A stretch of 64,000 nt of DNA from Acinetobacter genomosp. 15BJ (lineage in GTDB: Bacteria; Pseudomonadota; Gammaproteobacteria; Pseudomonadales; Moraxellaceae): assembly GCF_000400715.1 (NCBI RefSeq), contig NZ_KE007347.1, positions 372,001 to 436,000 on the forward strand, in the 5' to 3' direction. The translations under genes and the position numbers were made by a program. This document shows positions 1 through 8,808 of the stretch, piece by piece. How positions within the stretch are numbered: position 1 is the stretch's first letter; every line of letters begins with the position of its first letter. The notes under the pieces were generated by a model. That model made no database searches and had not been told where the DNA came from. It saw only the letters and a program-made list of their open reading frames with translations.

Positions 1-339
1 GACAATGGCAACGGTGAGTGGGCCCAAGACTTCAATTGAAATGGCAATACCAATCGATAGATGGGAAAAAGCCTTATAGATCAAAAGATTCATTAAGCTC
101 AGAATCAGTCCATAAATAATCAGGTTTTTCCATTCCATTTGGGGATGAAAGCTACGCCAAGGTTTGAAAATTATCCAGAGTAATAGGGCTGAGAAACTTA
201 AGCGAATCAGGGCAACCCCTTCAGCACCAAAGATCGGAAATAAGGTTTTGGCAATCGCAGCCCCAATTTGTACCGAGGCAAGTGATAGGCATGCTGCGGC
301 TAAGGCAAATTCTTGTTTATTTTGAACAGAAGCATGCAT
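1..339 (-). CDS. EamA/DMT-family inner-membrane exporter, partial
   Basis: This is the N-terminal 113 codons of a membrane transporter whose remainder lies beyond the left edge. The visible residues form about four hydrophobic segments in an EamA/RhtA-like pattern (for example IGAAIAKTLFPIFGAEGVAL, then ALIRLSFSALLLW). The family exports amino acids or other small metabolites across the inner membrane. I chose the ATG at 339 because AAAGG lies about 9 bases upstream; an in-frame ATG at 363 would add eight residues. It is divergent from the Lrp-type regulator at 460, the usual layout of an Lrp-controlled exporter. The substrate cannot be told. Confidence 0.8.
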   Translation of the reverse strand, partial: MHASVQNKQEFALAAACLSLASVQIGAAIAKTLFPIFGAEGVALIRLSFSALLLWIIFKPWRSFHPQMEWKNLIIYGLILSLMNLLIYKAFSHLSIGIAISIEVLGPLTVAIV

Positions 340-459
340 GTCGATGACCTTTAAGTTGATCATGAGATTTTAGTTCTTGAATGGTGATTAAATTGCGCTT
401 ATTGATTGAAGTCTTTGAGTTATTCACTCTATTATCGAAGAAAGATGAGGAATTAATTC

Positions 460-927
460 ATGGCAGAACTTGCACTCGATCATTTTGATTATGCAATTTT
501 AAGAATATTGCAGCAGGATAATAAAAGCTCACATCGGCAGATTTCGGAACAGATTGGTTTATCTCAGGCATCGGTACAACGGCGTATCGTTAGAATGGAA
601 CAGGAAGCGATCATTGAAAAAAATTGTGCGATACTGAATCCAAAGCGATTTGGCGAGAAAGTCACATCCATTATCGAGGTCCGTTTAAGCGAAGATCGTT
701 CAGTGGTGATGGATCGGGCCAAACAATACTTTGCTGCGGTGGATGAGATTCAGCAATGCTATTTCGTCAATGGCGGTGTGTCTTTTATCATGATTATGCT
801 CTCCAATAACCTATCTCACTTTGAAGCTTTGGTGAGAAAACATTTTGCCGATAATCAAGATGTAAAAACCTATCGGACTTTGATTGTTTTAGATCGGGTT
901 AAAGTCAGTTTAGATTTGTGTTTCTAG
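460..927 (+). CDS. Lrp/AsnC-family transcriptional regulator
   Basis: A 155-residue protein of typical Lrp/AsnC length. Residues 5-65 form the winged helix-turn-helix (DYAILRILQQDNKSSHRQIS, then IGLSQASVQRRI), followed by the effector-binding RAM domain. Family members sense amino acids and control transport or catabolism, often as octamers. A GAGG stretch precedes the ATG. It diverges from the EamA exporter, with a 120-bp shared promoter region, so I infer it controls that exporter. Which amino acid it senses is not shown. It is convergent with the MocR gene downstream, with about 70 bp between them. Confidence 0.9.
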   Translation: MAELALDHFDYAILRILQQDNKSSHRQISEQIGLSQASVQRRIVRMEQEAIIEKNCAILNPKRFGEKVTSIIEVRLSEDRSVVMDRAKQYFAAVDEIQQCYFVNGGVSFIMIMLSNNLSHFEALVRKHFADNQDVKTYRTLIVLDRVKVSLDLCF

Positions 928-1000
928 GCTGAGTTGGTGAGTGATCGCCATTAGATTGCGCTTTGGAAAATATAACGTCTCAACTCAGCAGGTTTTTATT

Positions 1001-2512
1001 TTATGAACGGTTCTGTGGGAACAGCTCAATACCATTTTCAATCAAGCATTGACGTAAGATACTAAAGGCAAAGGTCATGTCTTGCTCCTGAACACAGGCA
1101 AACCCAAGCAATAAACCTGATTGAATTGGCGTATCCACACCTGAATAATATTGTGACAATGGACGAACATTGACCCCGCGCGAAAGTGCCAGTGCAGATA
1201 CTTCAACATCATGTGCATGATCAGGCAATTTGAGTACCAGATGCAGACCAGCATCATGATTAAATTCGTGTACAAACACATCGCCCAGATAACGGTGAAT
1301 CAGTTCAATCAGAAATTTCCGTCTTTTACTATACAGCAGGCGCATCCGGCGGATATGCGCTGCATAATGTCCTTCACGAATAAATTCTGCCAAGGCACGT
1401 TGAGTGAGTAAGTGACCGCCTCGATACAGTTCCGCCGAAATCGTTCGTAAGGGCTGTACCAACTGTTTCGGAACCACCATATAGCCAATGCGCAAGGCGG
1501 GATAAATGGTTTTACTAAATGTTCCAATATAAATGACCGGTGGATTTTCTTCCAAACCCTGTAATGAAGGATAAGGCTGACCTGAAAAACGGAACTCACT
1601 GTCGTAGTCATCTTCAATAATCCAGCTGCCATGCTGTTTAGCCAAATCCAGCAATTTTCTGCGTCGAGGTAAACTGAGATGAGAACCTAAAGGATATTGA
1701 TGCGAGGGTGTGACGAAGATTAGGCGAGGAGGAGTAGAAGGGTGTTCTTCTGGAATAATGCCTTCGGCATCGACAGGCATCGGAATAATATTTAAGCCAT
1801 TGATACGAAGAATATTCTTGGCACCCCAATAACCTGGATTTTCAATCCAGACATGATCATTTAAATCACATAAAGCCCGTGACACCAGATCAACCGCCTG
1901 ATGGATGCCTTCGGTAATAATAATCTGGTCTGTTTCACAATTGACTGAACGGGCAATACGCAAATAGTCGGCCAATGCATGGCGTAATTCCGTACATCCT
2001 CCAGCATTGCTGTAAATCAAATTGGCAATTTCAGGCTGGCGACTCAGACGCGATTTGATCCGATTAAATTCGGCATGTGGAAATTCGGTGACATCAGGCG
2101 CACCAGGCACAAAGGCACCCCACTGATACGGGGATGCGGCTGCATGTTTAAGCAAACTTGCCCCACGATGCGAAAGCGTGCGTGTTGTATCTTCTGTGGT
2201 TGCAGCAGCATAGCTTGGTGCTGTACTGACCTGAATATAGCTGTCAGGTAGCGTTTCTGATACCCAAGTACCTCGACCCGTATGCGCTTGAATATAACCT
2301 TCTGCACGTAATTGCTCATAGGCATTGAGTACGGTATTCCGTGAAACGTGCAGTTCATTGGCCAAATCACGAGATGCAGGAAGACGAGTATTGGGCGCAA
2401 GAATACCTTCCAAAATGGCATCTCTTAAACAATGAAAAACCCGAGCGGGTAAGGTCCCTTCACTGGCCTGTTGTAAATGCTGTAACAGGTAGTCTCCTAA
2501 CAGGGTACGCAA
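1001..2512 (-). CDS. MocR/GabR-type PLP-dependent transcriptional regulator
   Basis: A 503-residue MocR-subfamily GntR regulator. An N-terminal winged helix (about residues 20-85: NTRLPASRDLANELHVSRNT) is joined to a fold-type I aminotransferase-like domain with the PLP-binding lysine in GTFSKTIYPALRIGY. In GabR, GABA reacts with bound PLP to switch on gabT/gabD. The start is a TTG: GGAGAG lies 6 bases upstream on the minus strand and no ATG fits. It is divergent from gabT. The direct-repeat operator at 2513-2547 overlaps its own ribosome-binding site, which suggests autorepression. The same repeat lies before three other transcription units, so I infer it governs the 2.6-15.8 kb block. GABA as effector is inferred from the gabTD neighbours. 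Confidence 0.92.
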   Translation of the reverse strand: MRTLLGDYLLQHLQQASEGTLPARVFHCLRDAILEGILAPNTRLPASRDLANELHVSRNTVLNAYEQLRAEGYIQAHTGRGTWVSETLPDSYIQVSTAPSYAAATTEDTTRTLSHRGASLLKHAAASPYQWGAFVPGAPDVTEFPHAEFNRIKSRLSRQPEIANLIYSNAGGCTELRHALADYLRIARSVNCETDQIIITEGIHQAVDLVSRALCDLNDHVWIENPGYWGAKNILRINGLNIIPMPVDAEGIIPEEHPSTPPRLIFVTPSHQYPLGSHLSLPRRRKLLDLAKQHGSWIIEDDYDSEFRFSGQPYPSLQGLEENPPVIYIGTFSKTIYPALRIGYMVVPKQLVQPLRTISAELYRGGHLLTQRALAEFIREGHYAAHIRRMRLLYSKRRKFLIELIHRYLGDVFVHEFNHDAGLHLVLKLPDHAHDVEVSALALSRGVNVRPLSQYYSGVDTPIQSGLLLGFACVQEQDMTFAFSILRQCLIENGIELFPQNRS

Positions 2513-2547
2513 TTGGCTCTCTCCTTTAGTCCAAAAGTGGCTCTCGT
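2513..2547. promoter_or_regulatory. MocR operator, site A (gabR-like/gabT divergent promoter)
   Basis: Two perfect copies of TGGCTCTC at 2514-2521 and 2538-2545, 24 bp start to start. The left copy overlaps the ribosome-binding site of the minus-strand regulator gene; the right copy is followed by CTCGTCTATTCC and an AT-rich TATAAA. MocR-family regulators are known to bind paired direct repeats. The repeat is seen directly; its binding by this regulator is inferred. Confidence 0.7.
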
Positions 2548-2673
2548 CTATTCCTTATAAAAGGTACACATTAAGTACCCAAAGTGCATTTTAACCTTGC
2601 TTTTGCAATATGTTGTCATGAAGCAATTTAAATGCCCAAAAAGATTATTGTTTTGTCGTATAGAGGTAACAAA

Positions 2674-3984
2674 ATGGATGCAAAGCATATTGCAATAAAT
2701 GCTCGTAAACAGCAAGCAACTCCACGCGGTGTTGGAGTGATGTGCCAATGGTATGCCGAACGTGCGAGCAATGCGACTTTGTGGGATACGGAAGGAAACG
2801 AATATATTGATTTTGCAGGTGGAATTGCAGTTTTAAATACGGGACATCGTCATCCAAAAGTCATCGCAGCGGTTGCTGAACAACTGAATAAATTTACCCA
2901 TACGGCGTATCAAATTGTACCGTATGAAAGCTATGTGTCCTTAGCCGAGCGGATCAATGATCGTGCACCGATTGAAGGTGCTGCGAAAACAGCATTTTTT
3001 ACCACAGGCGCAGAAGCAGTTGAGAATGCAGTGAAGATTGCACGCGCTGCAACGGGTCGTCATGGCATTATCACCTTTGGTGGCGGTTTCCACGGTCGTA
3101 CTTTTATGACCATGGCCATGACAGGTAAAACAGCGCCTTATAAACGTGACTTTGGTGTGATGACCGCAGGCGTATTTCATGCCCGTTATCCAGTGGCATC
3201 TAAAGGAATCTCTGTGAATGATGCCTTGATTAGTCTGGAAGAAATTTTTAGTGAGGATATTGCTACACATGATGTAGCTGCAATTGTGCTAGAGCCTGTA
3301 CAAGGTGAAGGCGGATTTAATGTTGCACCGGTTGAGTTTATGCAACAGCTGCGCAAGATTTGTGATGAACACGGTATTCTTTTAATTGCAGATGAAGTAC
3401 AAACCGGTTTTGCCCGTACTGGGCAACTGTTTGCGATGCAGCATTATCCAGTCAAAGCAGATTTGATTACCATGGCAAAAAGCTTGGGTGGTGGTTTTCC
3501 ACTGTCGGGTGTGGTTGGTCGTGCCGAGGTGATGGATGCACCCAACCCAGGTGGTTTAGGCGGTACATATGCGGGTAACCCGCTTGCGATTGCTGCGGCT
3601 AATGCCGTGATCGATGTGATTGAAGAAGAACAGCTGTGTCAGCGGGCCAATACGCTGGGTGACGAGTTAGTGAGCATGCTAAAAGCGGCACAAAAGTATT
3701 CAAACGATATTATTGATATTCGTGCATTGGGTTCAATGGTGGCGGTTGAGTTTGGTGATCATGTCACAGGTCAACCGAAACCAGAAGTGGCGAAAGCCAT
3801 TCAACAATATGCGATGGATCAGGGCTTATTGCTTTTAACCTGTGGTAAGCATGGTAATGTGATTCGTTTCTTATACCCATTGACGATTCCTGTGGTTCAG
3901 TTCAATCAGGCGTTGGTGATTATTCAAGATGCAATTGCAGCGCAACAACCTGCACTACAAAAGCTCGCAGGAGCTGAAGCATGA
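2674..3984 (+). CDS. gabT: 4-aminobutyrate--2-oxoglutarate transaminase
   Basis: A 436-residue class III aminotransferase that moves the amino group of GABA to 2-oxoglutarate, giving succinate semialdehyde and glutamate. Seen: the PLP-phosphate region TTGAEAVENAVKIARAATGR, the aspartate motif LIADEVQTGFARTG, and the PLP lysine in ITMAKSLGGGFPLSG. Length fits GabT. I chose the ATG at 2674, preceded by AGAGGT; an upstream ATG at 2632 in frame lacks a good ribosome-binding site. The stop overlaps the gabD start by 4 bases (ATGA), so the two are translationally coupled. Divergent from the MocR regulator and behind operator site A. Confidence 0.95.
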   Translation: MDAKHIAINARKQQATPRGVGVMCQWYAERASNATLWDTEGNEYIDFAGGIAVLNTGHRHPKVIAAVAEQLNKFTHTAYQIVPYESYVSLAERINDRAPIEGAAKTAFFTTGAEAVENAVKIARAATGRHGIITFGGGFHGRTFMTMAMTGKTAPYKRDFGVMTAGVFHARYPVASKGISVNDALISLEEIFSEDIATHDVAAIVLEPVQGEGGFNVAPVEFMQQLRKICDEHGILLIADEVQTGFARTGQLFAMQHYPVKADLITMAKSLGGGFPLSGVVGRAEVMDAPNPGGLGGTYAGNPLAIAAANAVIDVIEEEQLCQRANTLGDELVSMLKAAQKYSNDIIDIRALGSMVAVEFGDHVTGQPKPEVAKAIQQYAMDQGLLLLTCGKHGNVIRFLYPLTIPVVQFNQALVIIQDAIAAQQPALQKLAGAEA

Positions 3985-5429
3985 TTGATCTTGAATTACA
4001 GACTTTACTAAAGCATCCAGATATTCGTTTTGATGCAGCGCCAACTGAACACTACTTTGTGGTGGATGATGCAGCGACAGGACAGGCTTTGGCTTGGGTC
4101 AAAGCATCTGACCAAGCTGAAGTTGAAGCAGCGATTGCGCGTTCAGCCATCGCTCAGGCTCAATGGCAGCAGCAAACTGCTTTGGTACGTGCCGATATCC
4201 TACTGGCGTGGTATCAGTTGATTTTGCAACAACGTGAAGCATTGGCGCAAATCTTAACCGCAGAGCAAGGCAAATCACTGGCAGAAGCACGTGGAGAAAT
4301 TGCTTATGCAGCCTCGTTCATTCGTTGGTTTGCAGAGCAGGCGCGTCGTGTCGACGGTTCAGTGTTGACGCCTGTTCAATCACAGCAGCGTTTGATTGTG
4401 CTTAAGCAAGCGATTGGAGTTACCGCAGCGATTACGCCGTGGAATTTCCCAGCCGCGATGATCACCCGAAAAATTGCACCTGCTTTGGCTGCGGGGTGTT
4501 CGATGTTGGTTAAACCAGCGGAACAGACCCCATTAACCGCATATGCCTTAGCGGTATTGGCAGAGCAGGCAGGTTTACCTGCTGATCTATTTATTTTGAT
4601 CAGTGGTGATGCGGTGGCTGTCGGACAAACTTTATGTGCAAGTGATACGGTGCGTAAACTCAGCTTTACAGGTTCAACCGATGTTGGTCGTATTCTGATG
4701 AAACAATGTGCGCCCACCATCAAAAAGCTTTCTTTAGAGCTGGGTGGCAATGCACCTGTGATTATCTTTGATGATGCAGATGTTGAGCGAGCGGTACAGG
4801 GCATTATGGTCAGCAAGTTCCGTAACAGCGGACAAACCTGTGTCTGCGCCAACCGTATCTATGTTCAGGCCGGGATTTATGATGCGGTTTGTGAGCGCTT
4901 AAAAGTAGCAGTTGAACAGCAACTTCGTGTCGGTGATGGACGTGATGAAGGGGTTACACAAGGTCCATTGATTGACCAAGACGCAGTTGAAAAAGTGCAA
5001 TCGCATATTGCCGATGCGGTGAGTCAGGGTGCTTCGATTGTTGTCGGTGGTCAAGCGCATGCGTTGGGGAAAACCTTCTTTGAACCGACCATCTTGAGAG
5101 ATGTCACTCAGCAGATGAAAGTTGCCAAAGAAGAAACCTTTGGTCCATTAGCACCGTTGTTCCGTTTTAATGAAGAAGCTGAAGCCGTTGCGATGGCCAA
5201 TGATACAGAGTTTGGCTTGGCGAGTTATATTTTTACCCAAGACATGGCACGCCAATGGCGCGTAGGTGAAGCTCTGCAATATGGTATGGTCGGTGTAAAT
5301 ACAGGGCTGATTTCCAATGAAGTTGCACCTTTTGGTGGAATTAAACAGTCCGGTTTAGGTCGTGAAGGTTCACAATTTGGAATTGAGGAATATCTGGAAC
5401 TGAAATATATGTGTGTCGATATTTCTTAA
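3981..5429 (+). CDS. gabD: NAD(P)-dependent succinate-semialdehyde dehydrogenase
   Basis: A 482-residue aldehyde dehydrogenase that oxidises succinate semialdehyde to succinate, the last step of GABA breakdown. Motifs seen: AAITPWNFPAAMITRKIAPA (cofactor and catalytic Asn region), FTGSTDVGR, the general base Glu in LSLELGGNAP, and the nucleophile in NSGQTCVCANR, with a second cysteine two residues on as in redox-switched GabD proteins. The start overlaps the gabT stop. Two hairpin terminators follow within 90 bp, so gabTD is probably a two-gene operon. Specificity is assigned from similarity and from the gabT neighbour. Confidence 0.94.
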   Translation: MIDLELQTLLKHPDIRFDAAPTEHYFVVDDAATGQALAWVKASDQAEVEAAIARSAIAQAQWQQQTALVRADILLAWYQLILQQREALAQILTAEQGKSLAEARGEIAYAASFIRWFAEQARRVDGSVLTPVQSQQRLIVLKQAIGVTAAITPWNFPAAMITRKIAPALAAGCSMLVKPAEQTPLTAYALAVLAEQAGLPADLFILISGDAVAVGQTLCASDTVRKLSFTGSTDVGRILMKQCAPTIKKLSLELGGNAPVIIFDDADVERAVQGIMVSKFRNSGQTCVCANRIYVQAGIYDAVCERLKVAVEQQLRVGDGRDEGVTQGPLIDQDAVEKVQSHIADAVSQGASIVVGGQAHALGKTFFEPTILRDVTQQMKVAKEETFGPLAPLFRFNEEAEAVAMANDTEFGLASYIFTQDMARQWRVGEALQYGMVGVNTGLISNEVAPFGGIKQSGLGREGSQFGIEEYLELKYMCVDIS

Positions 5430-5444
5430 TTTAAAACGGTTGAT

Positions 5445-5481
5445 GGTCTGAACGAGCGTACTCCTTTCTTCAGACCTTTTT
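5445..5481 (+). terminator. Rho-independent terminator of gabTD
   Basis: Perfect 8-bp stem GGTCTGAA / TTCAGACC with a 16-base loop, followed directly by TTTTTAT. It lies 15 bases after the gabD stop. Confidence 0.85.
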
Positions 5482-5489
5482 ATCCTTCT

Positions 5490-5516
5490 AAGCACTTCAG
5501 AAATGAGGTGCTTTTT
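5490..5516 (+). terminator. Second terminator-like hairpin after gabTD
   Basis: Stem AAGCACTTC / GAGGTGCTT with a six-base loop and one G-U pair, then a short T run. It may back up the first terminator. Confidence 0.6.
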
Positions 5517-5580
5517 GCATTGAAAATATTGGGTAATTTTTTCGAGATCCATTGCATCTCGATCTTTACACTTATTTTAA

Positions 5581-5612
5581 TGGTACCTATGTTTTCAACC
5601 AAATTGGCTCTC
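5581..5612 (+). promoter_or_regulatory. MocR operator, site B (amidohydrolase promoter)
   Basis: TGGTACCT at 5581-5588 and TGGCTCTC at 5605-5612, again 24 bp start to start, about 70 bp before the amidohydrolase start. The sequence from here to the start codon closely matches the region before the TorF porin (site C). Function as a MocR operator is inferred from the shared spacing. Confidence 0.65.
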
Positions 5613-5681
5613 GGTTTTATTGAAAAATCACAGACAATAAAAAGTGCAAAAAATAATCATGGATAATGGAATAACGGACTT

Positions 5682-7397
5682 ATGAAAAAGAAATTATGCT
5701 TAGGACTCAGCGTTTGTTTGATGACTTTCGGGACTCAGGCACAAACTCCACAAGCTGATGTCATTGTGATGAATGCAGATATCCGAACTTCAAATCCAGC
5801 CAAACCAAAAGCACAAGCATTTGCAATTAAAGATGGCAAGTTTCTGGCTGTTGGTAATAATGCCTTTATTCAAAATATGGCAAGCCCAAAAACACAGGTG
5901 ATTGATGCCCAAGGTAAAACAGTCCTTCCAGGGTTGACCGATGCACACACTCATCTGTTAGGCGGTCTGGAACTTTGGGAAGGGGTGGATCTGTTTGGGA
6001 TCACCGATCGGCAAGAATGGTTTAAATTGATTGCCAAACGAGATAAAGAACTCGCGAAAGATGCGTGGTTGGTCGGTGGACGTTGAGATGTCAGCGCCAT
6101 GCAGGACAATCGAATGCCAACGCGTCAGGAGTTAGATGCAATTGTTCCTGATCGACCTGTGGTATTGCAAGATATTGATTATCATACCGTGTGGGTGAAC
6201 AGCAAGGCGATGCAATTACTGGGGATCGATAAAAATACCAAAGCACCTGAAGGCGGTGAGATTGTGAAAGATCCACAAACAGGTGAGCCAACGGGTATTT
6301 TTAAAGAAACGGCAGGCACACAATTGGTATTAGCCAGTCCTCAATACATAAAAGCATTGCTTTCAGGCAAGGCAGCACTCCCAGTCGTTGAACAAATCGT
6401 TGCGCATTTTAATAGTTTAGGCATTACCTCTGTCCATGATATGTGGACGGAACTCGCTACGGTGTATCCAGCTTTGCTTGAGTCACAGAAACAGCTACCG
6501 ATGCGTATTCGTTTTGGATTAATGGCTGGGGAAGATCAGGCAACACTGACGCAACTGCAAGGCTATGCCAAACAACGCGATCAACTGAATCAACGGTTTA
6601 TCCAAAAAGAGCAGCAGTGGCAGAAAGGGCCGCAGTTCCGTTTTGGTTATATGAAATATTTTGTTGATGGTACGCTGATGAGCTATACCGCTGCACTGAA
6701 TGAACCTTATGCCGATCGACACCATTTCAACATTGAACCCATTACTTCACAGCCAAAATTGAATGACATCGTGAAAAATGCCAATGATGTGGGTTTTCCA
6801 GTGGCGATCCATGCCATTGGGGATAAAAGTGTAGATATGGCGTTGAATGCAATTGAAAGCAGTCCGAAACATCGCCAATTGATCAATCGGATTGAACATA
6901 TTGAAGTTACCACTAAAACGGCAATTCCTCGCTTTGCTGAATTAGGGGTTGTTGCTTCCATGCAGCCAGACCATGCCATTGCTGGCAATTATCAGGAGTC
7001 ACGTTTGGGTGAAGCACGAATGCCGTATAGCTATGCTTGGCAGTCGTTATTGAGTAGTGGTGCGTCGATGGTATTGGGCAGCGACTGGCCAACGGCCCCT
7101 GAAAATCCAATGTTACAGTTGAGTGATGTGGTGTTCCGCGAATATAACGGCAAGACGCGTTATAGCGATAATGCCTTGAGTTTGGATGAAGCCTTGTATG
7201 CCTATACCCAAGCACCTGCCAATGTCGCAGGTTGGGGCAATGAAATTGGCAGTATTAGTGTAGGAAAATGGGCGGATTTTGTGGTTTTACAAGGGGCTTT
7301 GCAAACGCCATTAAATAAAGACATTAAGGACTGGAAAGTGGCTCAGACTTGGTTTGCGGGTGAAAAAGTTTATGACGGTAAGCTGAACAGTAAATAA
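5682..7397 (+). pseudogene. YtcJ-type amidohydrolase interrupted by an in-frame TGA
   Basis: The reading frame is open from 5682 to 7397 except for one TGA at 6084-6086. The protein starts with a Sec-type signal (MKKKLCLGLSVCLMTFGTQA) and carries an amidohydrolase-3 domain, with the metal motif DAHTHLLGG near residue 90. Later motifs are YFVDGTLMSY, AIHAIGDKSVDMAL, RIEHIE and LGSDWPTAPENP. Around the stop the frame reads LVGGR-stop-DVSAMQDNRMP. In this family a tryptophan normally sits there, so a single TGG to TGA change explains it. Relatives hydrolyse amides or formamides, here probably in the periplasm. Re-initiation at the ATG at 6099 would lose the signal peptide and first metal ligands. 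A recent nonsense mutation or sequence error is most likely. Confidence 0.85.
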
Positions 7398-7412
7398 TAA
7401 ATTGAGTGAAAT

Positions 7413-7436
7413 AAAAAAAGCCTGCGGGCTTTTTTT
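7413..7436 (+). terminator. Rho-independent terminator of the amidohydrolase gene
   Basis: Stem AAAAAAAGCC / GGCTTTTTTT with loop TGCG, ending in a seven-T run, 16 bases after the stop codon. Confidence 0.9.
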
Positions 7437-7492
7437 ATTTTTAGCGACTTGATTTTAAATCATGGCTAAACGCATTTTGGTTAAAAAGTAAA

Positions 7493-7524
7493 TGGTTCCT
7501 ATATTTTTATTTAAATTGGTTCTC
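7493..7524 (+). promoter_or_regulatory. MocR operator, site C (TorF porin promoter)
   Basis: TGGTTCCT at 7493-7500 and TGGTTCTC at 7517-7524, 24 bp apart. The downstream leader (CTCGGTTTTATT, AGACAATAAAAA, AATAATCATG, AATGGAATAA) is shared with site B. Operator function is inferred. Confidence 0.65.
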
Positions 7525-7589
7525 GGTTTTATTTCAAAATTAAAGACAATAAAAATTCAAGAATAATCATGTATTAATGGAATAAGTGA

Positions 7590-8345
7590 ATGATAAAAAA
7601 TACAGTGATGTTAGCGATTTTCACATCAGCAATCTTCTCGACAATCAATGTGCAAGCCGCAGAACAGAAGGCATTTAAGGATCAATTTGCAGTCAGTGGT
7701 TCAATGGCATTTCTAACGGAATACTACTGGCGTGGTACAACCCAGACGCAGGGCAAGCCTGCCGTTCAGGGGACTTTAAGAGCAGACCATGATTCTGGTT
7801 TATACGCACAACTTTTTGCTTCGAATATACAACTCGATATTGGAAGTAGCATCGAGTTCGACTATTACCTTGGCTATGATTACCAACTCAATGATCGCTT
7901 AAAGCTAAATTTACAGTACTTAGATGTCAATTATCCAGGTGCAGACAAGGCCTTGCCACGGGTCGACTTTGAGGAATATTCAATTGGGTTGTTTGCATCA
8001 GGGCTGTTAAATCAACAAGATCAACTGAATCTCTCCTTTTATTATTCACCAGACTACACCCTAGAAACAGGGAAAATGCTGCGCTATGAAGTCGGCTACC
8101 GCTATCCTGTTGCTGATCAATGGAATGCCTATGCACAAGCCGCCTATAACCAATTTGCAAGCAATGATGCCTATGAGCTGTTGTGGGCGACTGATGAAAA
8201 GAAACATTTTTATGATTATAAAATCGGCGTTGATTTTAACTATCAAGATTTTATTTTTGATCTGTATTATGCCGATGCCAATGTGAATAAGGCCTTGAAA
8301 AATGCCGATTCAACTGTGGTGTTTAGCTTAACCAGAACATTCTAA
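7590..8345 (+). CDS. TorF-family putative outer-membrane porin
   Basis: A 251-residue protein with a signal peptide cleaved near NVQAAEQ, then alternating hydrophobic/aromatic beta strands ending in a C-terminal phenylalanine (SLTRTF), the usual outer-membrane insertion signal. The N-terminal motif SGSMAFLTEYYWRGTTQTQG is typical of the TorF (Gcw_chp) group, whose members form small ion or solute pores. Operator site C lies before it, so it is probably expressed with the GABA/agmatine genes and may bring their substrates through the outer membrane. The solute is unknown. Confidence 0.85.
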   Translation: MIKNTVMLAIFTSAIFSTINVQAAEQKAFKDQFAVSGSMAFLTEYYWRGTTQTQGKPAVQGTLRADHDSGLYAQLFASNIQLDIGSSIEFDYYLGYDYQLNDRLKLNLQYLDVNYPGADKALPRVDFEEYSIGLFASGLLNQQDQLNLSFYYSPDYTLETGKMLRYEVGYRYPVADQWNAYAQAAYNQFASNDAYELLWATDEKKHFYDYKIGVDFNYQDFIFDLYYADANVNKALKNADSTVVFSLTRTF

Positions 8346-8701
8346 TTTAGAATGATCATATCTATTTATTTCAACAAATAAATCGCCTCATGCTTTATGT
8401 TTCGACAAGAGAAGATCAATCAATATCTCGACTCTTTCAACATAGACTTGAGGTTTTTTTATTGTGATGAGAAGAGAAAAAATAAAGTCATAATCATATT
8501 TTTTCCGCCCAATTAGACCAACGCGTTTTACCTATAAAACAGAACAATAATGGTATAAGCCAATCCAAGTTTTAGCATGATTCGAAGTGGCTTAATAATA
8601 AGCATTTGATCACTTGAAAAAATATAATTTTATTCATTTTTATAGGGATTATTTTATTGAAAAATAATGTTTTTTTAGGTTCTGTTCGATAACAACGAAA
8701 T
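8346..8701. other. Intergenic region between TorF porin and M20 hydrolase
   Basis: AT-rich spacer with no convincing gene. It opens with a perfect dyad CATTCTAA-T-TTAGAATG (8338-8354) overlapping the porin stop, a possible weak terminator. A degenerate copy of the operator half-site, AGGTTCTG, begins at 8677. The rest of the gap holds operator site D (8702-8733) and the leader of the hydrolase gene. Confidence 0.5.
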
Positions 8702-8733
8702 TGGTTCCTAAAAGAGTGGTGAAATTGGTACTC
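8702..8733 (+). promoter_or_regulatory. MocR operator, site D (M20 hydrolase/agmatine operon promoter)
   Basis: TGGTTCCT at 8702-8709 and TGGTACTC at 8726-8733, 24 bp start to start, followed by CTCGTCTTTTC as at site A. It lies about 75 bp before the hydrolase start. It would put the downstream five-gene run under the MocR regulator; binding is inferred. Confidence 0.65.
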
Positions 8734-8808
8734 GTCTTTTCTTGAATTATTTATCAAAGTGGATGCTAAGGCGACTCTAAAGATATTTAAAAAGGGATGT
8801 GCAAGACA

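Noticed and set aside
6084..6086. The TGA in the amidohydrolase gene as a selenocysteine codon
   Set aside because: The family has Trp there, not Cys; I see no SECIS-like hairpin just downstream, and amidohydrolases of this type are not selenoproteins.
8677..8709. A third operator half-site (AGGTTCTG) upstream of site D
   Set aside because: It differs at the first base and is 25, not 24, bp from the next half-site, so it does not meet the pattern of the other pairs.
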